The position numbers and the translations under genes are program-made. Below are positions 13,595 to 20,222 of a stretch of DNA of 20,222 nt, one piece after another; position 1 is the stretch's first letter; every line of letters begins with the position of its first letter. The notes under the pieces were generated by a model. The model made no database searches. It was not told where the DNA came from and saw only the letters and a list, made by a program, of their open reading frames with translations. This DNA comes from Bacteroidota bacterium (GTDB taxonomy: Bacteria > Bacteroidota > Bacteroidia > Chitinophagales > Chitinophagaceae). The stretch spans positions 1-20,222 of the forward strand of contig JAEWWO010000247.1 of assembly GCA_023396345.1 (NCBI GenBank), read 5' to 3'.

Positions 13595-16500
13595 TTAAAT
13601 ATTTACCTCAATATGATGTATTTGTTCATCATCAACCAAAGTAATTCTATTGGTTTGTGTTTGTCCGTCTACTTTGTATTCAGGTGTTTTATTTTGCCCT
13701 GAATTAGTCAATACAATTTTGTAGGTTGAAGTTCCGAATTTATAATCCAGTTCAAAGCCCGGCCATTCATCAGGAATACAAGGTTCAAAGTATATTTCAT
13801 CTGCCTGACGTTTTAAGCCCAGTAAGGATTCCAGAATAAACTGGAACATCCATCCGGCACTTCCCGTATACCAACTCCATCCGCCGCGACCTTCATGCGG
13901 TGCAACACCGTAGATATCTGCTGAAATCACATACGGCTCTGTCTTATATCGGTTGATGCGTTGTTCATTTTTACCCAGATTAACCGGATTGATTAAGGTG
14001 AACAATTCGTATGCCTTTTTATCTTTCAGCTTTGCATAAGCCATCAATGTCCAGATAGCTGCGTGCGTGTATTGTCCGCCGTTTTCGCGTACACCCGGCA
14101 CGTACCCTTTGATATAGCCCGGATTCGGATTTGCCTTATCAAAAGCCGGTGTCAGCAATTTAATAAATCCATGTTTGCGATTCACCAAATGTTTATTCAA
14201 TGCATCCATGCCCTGCAAACTATATTCAGGTTTACCCGCTGCTGAAAGTACCGACCAGCTTTGTGAAATAGAATCAATCATACACTCTTCATTCTCCGAA
14301 GAACCTAAAGGAGTACCATCGTCAAAGTAAGCCCTTCTGTACCATTTGCCGTCCCAGCCGTTGTTATTGAGATTATCTTTCAGTTTTTCAGCCTGTATTC
14401 TGCATTCTTCTGCAAAGGAATGATCCTCCTGTTTTTTGGCAATTTCAATAAACTTAATCAACACATCATACAGGAAGAATCCCAGCCACACACTTTCTCC
14501 TTTACCGTGTTCGCCCACTTTATCCATACCATCGTTCCAGTCGCCTGAGCCAATCAACGGCAAACCATTCTTTCCGAATTTTAATCCGAAGCGAATAGCA
14601 TATACACAGTGATTATACAAGGATTCGTAATGATTAAGGAATACCGGAAGATCATAATAAGATTCTTCGTTAGGACGCAGCAAGCGACCTTCTATAAATG
14701 AAACCGATTCATTAAGAATAGATGCATCGCCCGTAACTTCTACATATTTGGCAGTAGCATAAGGCAACCACAAATAATCATCAGAACAGGTAGTACGTAC
14801 ACCTCTGCCTGTAGGCGGATGCCACCAATGCTGTACATCACCTTCCTTGAACTGTCTTGTAGCTGCGTACAAAATATAATCTCTTGATATTTCATTGTGG
14901 TTGTGCATGAGCGACATAATATCCTGCAACTGATCTCTGAATCCGAAAGCTCCACCGGACTGATAGAAGCCACTTCTTCCCCAGAATCTGCTGGATAGTA
15001 CCTGATAAGTAAGCCATCCGTTTGCCAGTACATTCAATGCTTTATCAGGCGTTTTGATTTTTATATCATCAAGAATGTCTTCCCATTTCTGCTGCACATT
15101 TGCAAAAGCTTCTTCGCATGCCAGTTTGCCTTTAAATTTATCAAGTATTCTCTTTGCATCTCCGTCATCTACACCGGAACCTAATTTAAACACAAGTACC
15201 TTTTCTTCTTCAGCCACAAGATTTACTTTTAACTGAATAGCCGCGCAAGGATCGTAAGACGCTCCTACCCTTCCTGAGAGTTTTGTACGGCGCATGGCTA
15301 CAGGATTTTCAAGATTACGGTTTCTTCCGATAAATTCTGTTCTGTCTCCCGTGAATGATTTTTCACCTCCTTCCACATCAAAGAAATTCAACTTGGATGC
15401 ATAGGTAGTGTTGTAGCGGTTTCTGGCGAAAACAGTACCGTTTACGTCTTTCTCTGTAACCACATACATGTTGGTTTTAGAAGGCATGTCTCCCAACACC
15501 CATTGCATGAAACCTGTAACGGATAATTTTCTGCTGGTTTCAGAAATGTTTTTAATACGCAGTTCAAAGAATTTAACACTCTCCTCTGCATCTACAAACA
15601 CTTTCAGCGAAGAATGCAAACCACTTTCAATATGCTCATAAGTAGTATAACCAAAACCATGTCGGGTTAAATAAGGTAAAGCGCTTGTTTTAGGATACGG
15701 TGCCGGGCTCCAGAATTTTCCGGTTTCATCGTCTCTTATGTAAAATGCTTCTCCTGCTCTTTCGCCCACCGGATCGTTGTACCACGGAGTAAGCCTGTAT
15801 TCATGCGCATTATCAATCCATGTATAAGCCGAACCACTTTGCGTAGTAATCGTTCCTATTTTATTATTCGCTATAACATTGCTCCACGGCGCAGGCGATA
15901 CTTTATCTTTAGAGGTAAGTACCACATATTCTTTACCGTCTTCTGTATATCCTCCGTAAGTATTATTGAAAATGAGATTATCCGGTAAGGATATCAACTG
16001 CTTCGCAGCAGGCTCTCTTAACACGGAATACATGGGTTCAAGATAAGGCGGCATAGCTTTAGAAATTACTTTCTTATTTACCTGCTCTGCCAGTGAACCA
16101 CCCGAGCCTTCAAATATTACTTTGGCAACCGTCTGGAATAATATTCTGTCTTCGTTGGAAATCTGATCTCCCGTGCGCAGATAAATTCTTCCGGGTCTTT
16201 CATTGATATAAATACTACTTAATGCCGTGATGTATCCCTGAATTTCATCCTGTAACTCCTGACGATAACTTCCGTAATCTTCATTCCAAATCACAAGATC
16301 TACAGACAATCCTTTCAGATGCCAGTACATATGGGCTTTGATGAGATATTTGGTCAATTCCAAATCATCGTTGCCGGAAATTTTTAATAGAACAATCGGC
16401 AAATCTCCCGATATGGCATAACCCCACAGACTCGACTGTCCGCGCATATTGCTCTTAACGATATTCGGATCTGCTCTGTAGCCCTGATTACTGTAGATAA

Positions 16501-19500
16501 TAGAACTGGCAATTCTGTTGAATAACTGGGCATCTGCCTCTGTGGCATTAATCTGGCGCAGCAATACCTGACTGTGCGTCCACGACAATTCAAACGCTCT
16601 GTTTTTAAGGAATTTGTCCTGATATTTATTCATCAGTCCTTCACAAATTTCTTCTGTATTTGCCATACCTATCACCAAATCGAAAGAGGCTGACTGATTA
16701 GGTTTCAGCGAAATTCTGTATCTTATAGCCACAACAGGATCCAGCACAGAACCCTGCATTCCTGACAGAGGAACATTGTTTTCCAGCACAGTCGGTTTGC
16801 TTACGCTGTAGCCACGACCAATGAATTTCATTCTGTCGGTTTCATAAGATACGGCTTCTATTTCTGCTCCGTTTACTGACATCTGATGGAACATCCAGGG
16901 TGGGGTTTCTTTATCGGACCTTGCTCTTCTGGTGCAAATAATAGATGATTTAGAAGGAAGTATTTTGGTCTGAACAAAGAGATTACTAAACGCAGGATGC
17001 GCATCATCAGCTGCTTGTGGCGCCAACACTACTTCAGCATAGCTTGTAATTTCAATTGTTTTTTTGGTAGAGTTTCTGTTTGTAATTCTCACTCTTCTCA
17101 TTTCAATATCATCCTCCGGAGAAACCACTGCTTCTGTTTTTACTTCAAATCCGAAATCTTTTCTTCTGTACTCTACATGACCTTTAGAAAATATGGTTTC
17201 ATATTCTTTACTTTGTACAAGCGTGGGCTGGTGCGTGTTTGACCAGTATTTACCTGTTTCCATATCCTTGATATAACAGAACATGCCCCAGTTGTCCTGG
17301 GTAGTATCTTCACGCCAGCGTGTTACAGCAATATTATTCCATCTGCTGTAGCCACCGCCCGAATTGGTAAGCATCATCTGATATTTACCGTTTGACAATA
17401 ATTGTATATCAGGTATGGTAGTATTTGGCGTATTGTTGATTCTCATCTGTGCTTCAGGAACGGAAGTAACCACATCAATTAACTCTGCATCCTGATTGTA
17501 ATAGTTAGCAACTTTCGGTATTTTTTCCTGCAACAATAAAAGAGTTGCCTGAAACTGCGGATCGTTTTCAAAACGCTTCTGCATTTTTTTATCGAGCAAT
17601 ACATAGGCAAGAGAAAGGAATCCCATTCCCTGATGGTGAGCCATAAAGGATTGTATAATCTCGTAGTTTTGTTTTCTCGGCAAACGCGATGCCGTATAAT
17701 CTACTGCTTCATATAAACCATATCTACCTTCAAATCCGGATTTGGAAAGCAAACGCAGATTATCGCAGGAGGCTTTTGGCAAAACCATTAGTGCCAGCAT
17801 GGTTGCATACGGAGCTATTACCAACTCTTCACCCAAACCTCTTTTCAATCCAAGACCCGGTACACCAAAAGCTTTGTACTGATAATTGAGATTGGCATCT
17901 ACCATATTATATCCTGATTCGGAAATTCCCCATGGAATATTATTTTGTTTTCCGTAATCTATCTGACGCTGCACCATTGCTTTGGAAGTCTGATCGATTA
18001 ATGTATTCGGATAAGTAGGCATTACCAGTTGCGGCATCAGATATTCAAACATAGATCCGCTCCACGAAAGCAAGGCGGGATGCGTATCTCCGGTCAATAA
18101 TCTGCCCAGCGAGAACCAACTCTGCTGAGGAATTTTACCATGCGCAATTGCTGCATATATTGCCAGCCTTGCTTCAGAAGCCAATAGATCGTAGAAGCTG
18201 GCGTCTTTTCTGTGTTCTGAAACGTTGTAACCAATGTGTAATAATTTCTTTTCGCGGTTATACAGAAAATCATAATCTACACTGGAGAAAAGAATGCATT
18301 GCTTGCTTAGTTCATTTATTCTTGTAATTTTTTCTAATGCATTTCTTCCGGCTTTAGTTATCTGAATTTTTAATTCAGTAAGCAGCTCAACCGTTTTATT
18401 ATCATTGGTTTTTTCTAAAACTGTTTTTATGCGTGATGGAATTTCTTCACTTAATTCATAGATACTGTTTACAGAAGGAATTTCGTCAAGCACTGATAAC
18501 TCTTCAAACGCTGATAACGTGTTGATTGAATCAGCCCATGGAACAAATAATTCTACATCTTCGAGCGTGTCTTCAATTTGCTGTTTAAATTTCTGCATCC
18601 AGATCAAGGCTGTAGATTGTTGTGTTATCTGCAATCTGTTGGTATGCTCCGAAGCCGTATCCTGCAAGGATTGCAGCGCATTTATTACTTCGCTGAGACT
18701 TTTCCAGGAAATTGTTTTTTTATAATTATTTATTTCATTTTGTAAATTGTTGAGCATATTTTGCTCTCCCGTTCCCAATTCTGACTGCATAACGGAAATA
18801 GTATCAGACAGTCCTTCAAAAATATTTTCGTTTACAATTTTATTTTTCGGCAATTCAAGCAATCCCTGACGCAGTGTTTGTATATGTCCTACCAGGTTTC
18901 CGCTATCAACCGTAGAAACGTATAAAGGATACAAAGGCTCTAAGGTAACCGTATCGTACCAATTGTAGAAGTGTCCGCCATAGCGTTCCAGCTTTTGCAT
19001 GGTGGCAATGGTATTCTCTGTTCGTCTGATTAAATCACCGGCAGATATATATCCGAAATCATACGCTGACAAATTTGACAACAAACTCATACCAATGTTG
19101 GTAGGCGATGTTCTGTGTGCAATCACTTCCTTAGGATATTCCTGATAATTGTCCGGCGGAAGATAATTGTCTTGTTCTGTAACAAAAGTTTCAAAGAAAT
19201 ACCAGGTCTTTCTTGCCAGTACACGTAAATACAAAGTATCGGATTCTGAAAGTTCAGATATTTTTCTGTCGCTGGGTTTACTTACTCTCCATGCAATGTA
19301 AGGAGATGCAGCCCAGAGCAAAAGCACGGGCAATGCAACAAACAAAACAGATGGTGCATAAACAATTACTAAAACTAATAAGACGATTGCTACAGCCGGA
19401 GCTGTCCACATAAATCTGTAAGTATCGGCTAAAGAAGCATTGCTTTTAAATTGCAGACTGGGTGTCCATTCCAGTAATTTTGTTTTGGATACCGTCATTC

Positions 19501-20222
19501 TCCACAAAGCTCGCCAAACCGCATCAATGCTGTTGATGGCTTCAAAAGGCAGCACGGCAAAATTGAACAGAAAATGAAACAAACCCAGTTTAAACCCTCT
19601 GCTTACATCTGCAATGTGAAATCCGTAATCTACTTCTTTAGGCTTATGAAAAAAGTGCCAGATAGTACTGATAATATTAGGCAGAAAAAGTATGCCGATA
19701 ACAATGGGCAACCAAATATTTTTCTTTGGCAATACCGTCCACCCCAAAGCCAACAACAATAACAAACACAAAGGAACAACGCTTCTGCGCAGGTTGTCAA
19801 ATATTTTCCATCTTGATAAAGAAGAAAGATTTGTTCTCTTTAATTTTCCAGAACCATTCGGTGCAATGGGAAATACCCATGCAGCTATTTGCCAGTCGCC
19901 TCTAATCCATCTGTGTCTGCGGTTGATATCTGCAGCATAGGTGCCGGGATAATCTTCGTACAATTCCACATCCGTTAAATAACCGGAACGAATATACGTC
20001 CCTTCGAGTAAGTCGTGGCTCAAAATTCTGTTTTCAGGAAATCTGTCGGCAAGTACTTTTTCAAATACTTCGATATCGTAAATTCCTTTCCCGACAAAAG
20101 AGCCTTCATGAAATAAATCCTGATACACATCAGAAACAACTCTTGTGTAAGGATCAAGTCCTGAATCGTTGCCATGCATACGCTTATACACAGAACTGCT
20201 TTCATCGGGCAAACTTATAGCT
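13595..20222 (-). CDS. Cyclic beta-glucan synthase-like protein (NdvB/Cgs type), N-terminus beyond window
   Basis: About 2,208 residues are visible and the frame is still open at the right edge, so the gene is partial; relatives are roughly 2,800-2,900 residues. (Numbering counts the TTG codon at 20212 as residue 1.) Residues 1-110 are the end of the GT84 glycosyltransferase domain (PENRILSHDLLEG, TDVEL, and the RxxRW motif RRHRW at 98-102, then IRGDWQ). Transmembrane helices follow at about 143-160, 166-185, 208-224 and 270-305. A helical linker (about 450-640) leads into a glycoamylase-like domain (about 660-880, YVSTVDSGNL earlier at 431-440). Two GH94-type beta-sandwich units come next (about 930-1190 and 1400-1690), then the (alpha/alpha)6 GH94 domain with GSGDWNDGMD (1888-1897) and HEGRGGWSWYTGSAGW (about 2106-2121). 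The family makes cyclic beta-1,2-glucans at the inner membrane for the periplasm, the GH94 part adjusting chain length; the exact linkage here is inferred. Confidence 0.9.
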   Translation of the reverse strand, partial: AISLPDESSSVYKRMHGNDSGLDPYTRVVSDVYQDLFHEGSFVGKGIYDIEVFEKVLADRFPENRILSHDLLEGTYIRSGYLTDVELYEDYPGTYAADINRRHRWIRGDWQIAAWVFPIAPNGSGKLKRTNLSSLSRWKIFDNLRRSVVPLCLLLLLALGWTVLPKKNIWLPIVIGILFLPNIISTIWHFFHKPKEVDYGFHIADVSRGFKLGLFHFLFNFAVLPFEAINSIDAVWRALWRMTVSKTKLLEWTPSLQFKSNASLADTYRFMWTAPAVAIVLLVLVIVYAPSVLFVALPVLLLWAASPYIAWRVSKPSDRKISELSESDTLYLRVLARKTWYFFETFVTEQDNYLPPDNYQEYPKEVIAHRTSPTNIGMSLLSNLSAYDFGYISAGDLIRRTENTIATMQKLERYGGHFYNWYDTVTLEPLYPLYVSTVDSGNLVGHIQTLRQGLLELPKNKIVNENIFEGLSDTISVMQSELGTGEQNMLNNLQNEINNYKKTISWKSLSEVINALQSLQDTASEHTNRLQITQQSTALIWMQKFKQQIEDTLEDVELFVPWADSINTLSAFEELSVLDEIPSVNSIYELSEEIPSRIKTVLEKTNDNKTVELLTELKIQITKAGRNALEKITRINELSKQCILFSSVDYDFLYNREKKLLHIGYNVSEHRKDASFYDLLASEARLAIYAAIAHGKIPQQSWFSLGRLLTGDTHPALLSWSGSMFEYLMPQLVMPTYPNTLIDQTSKAMVQRQIDYGKQNNIPWGISESGYNMVDANLNYQYKAFGVPGLGLKRGLGEELVIAPYATMLALMVLPKASCDNLRLLSKSGFEGRYGLYEAVDYTASRLPRKQNYEIIQSFMAHHQGMGFLSLAYVLLDKKMQKRFENDPQFQATLLLLQEKIPKVANYYNQDAELIDVVTSVPEAQMRINNTPNTTIPDIQLLSNGKYQMMLTNSGGGYSRWNNIAVTRWREDTTQDNWGMFCYIKDMETGKYWSNTHQPTLVQSKEYETIFSKGHVEYRRKDFGFEVKTEAVVSPEDDIEMRRVRITNRNSTKKTIEITSYAEVVLAPQAADDAHPAFSNLFVQTKILPSKSSIICTRRARSDKETPPWMFHQMSVNGAEIEAVSYETDRMKFIGRGYSVSKPTVLENNVPLSGMQGSVLDPVVAIRYRISLKPNQSASFDLVIGMANTEEICEGLMNKYQDKFLKNRAFELSWTHSQVLLRQINATEADAQLFNRIASSIIYSNQGYRADPNIVKSNMRGQSSLWGYAISGDLPIVLLKISGNDDLELTKYLIKAHMYWHLKGLSVDLVIWNEDYGSYRQELQDEIQGYITALSSIYINERPGRIYLRTGDQISNEDRILFQTVAKVIFEGSGGSLAEQVNKKVISKAMPPYLEPMYSVLREPAAKQLISLPDNLIFNNTYGGYTEDGKEYVVLTSKDKVSPAPWSNVIANNKIGTITTQSGSAYTWIDNAHEYRLTPWYNDPVGERAGEAFYIRDDETGKFWSPAPYPKTSALPYLTRHGFGYTTYEHIESGLHSSLKVFVDAEESVKFFELRIKNISETSRKLSVTGFMQWVLGDMPSKTNMYVVTEKDVNGTVFARNRYNTTYASKLNFFDVEGGEKSFTGDRTEFIGRNRNLENPVAMRRTKLSGRVGASYDPCAAIQLKVNLVAEEEKVLVFKLGSGVDDGDAKRILDKFKGKLACEEAFANVQQKWEDILDDIKIKTPDKALNVLANGWLTYQVLSSRFWGRSGFYQSGGAFGFRDQLQDIMSLMHNHNEISRDYILYAATRQFKEGDVQHWWHPPTGRGVRTTCSDDYLWLPYATAKYVEVTGDASILNESVSFIEGRLLRPNEESYYDLPVFLNHYESLYNHCVYAIRFGLKFGKNGLPLIGSGDWNDGMDKVGEHGKGESVWLGFFLYDVLIKFIEIAKKQEDHSFAEECRIQAEKLKDNLNNNGWDGKWYRRAYFDDGTPLGSSENEECMIDSISQSWSVLSAAGKPEYSLQGMDALNKHLVNRKHGFIKLLTPAFDKANPNPGYIKGYVPGVRENGGQYTHAAIWTLMAYAKLKDKKAYELFTLINPVNLGKNEQRINRYKTEPYVISADIYGVAPHEGRGGWSWYTGSAGWMFQFILESLLGLKRQADEIYFEPCIPDEWPGFELDYKFGTSTYKIVLTNSGQNKTPEYKVDGQTQTNRITLVDDEQIHHIEVNI

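Noticed and set aside
20210..20212. TTG at 20212 as the true start of the glucan synthase gene
   Set aside because: The frame stays open to the right edge and the first visible residues are already the middle of the GT84 domain, so the real start lies outside the window.

Overview
This window looks like ordinary chromosome from an AT-rich member of the Bacteroidota, most likely a Chitinophagaceae-type organism. Three things support this. There is a short primary sigma factor of 285 residues that lacks region 1.1. Several genes are preceded by the Bacteroidota -7 promoter box TAnnTTTG. Short SPII lipoproteins are common. No tRNA, rRNA, CRISPR array, integrase or insertion sequence was found. 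Apart from two small neighbouring genes and one tiny lipoprotein ORF, everything is on the minus strand.

From right to left, which is the direction of minus-strand transcription, the window starts inside a very large membrane enzyme of the cyclic beta-glucan synthase type (GT84, glycoamylase-like and GH94 parts). Its N-terminus lies beyond the right edge. It ends at a strong terminator and is followed by a 78-residue hypothetical gene. That small gene converges on a plus-strand pair of small soluble proteins (108 and 129 aa) across a shared terminator. Next come a GlsB/YeaQ-family membrane protein and a HtrA/DegP periplasmic protease, both tied to envelope stress and each followed by its own hairpin.

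The centre holds a tightly packed minus-strand run: an ABC-2 type ATPase and its permease (NatAB-like), class I fructose-1,6-bisphosphatase, and a FetA/FetB-like ABC pair. Gaps are 52, 35 and 21 bases, and the last two genes overlap by 4. A good promoter lies in front of the first gene, with its -33 element inside a 14-bp tandem repeat. A pair of GC-rich palindromes sits just upstream of that repeat.

The left part holds the primary sigma factor with its own promoter and terminator, a 400-base spacer with a tiny and possibly decayed lipoprotein ORF, a 339-residue lipoprotein of unknown function, an S41-family lipoprotein protease, and the start of a trans-isoprenyl diphosphate synthase that runs off the left edge.

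I found no convincing new multi-gene system. The observations most worth following are the repeat-embedded promoter, the GC-rich palindrome pair, substitutions in the FBPase signature loop, the uncharacterised 339-residue lipoprotein, and the arrangement of the S41 gene directly behind a terminator.
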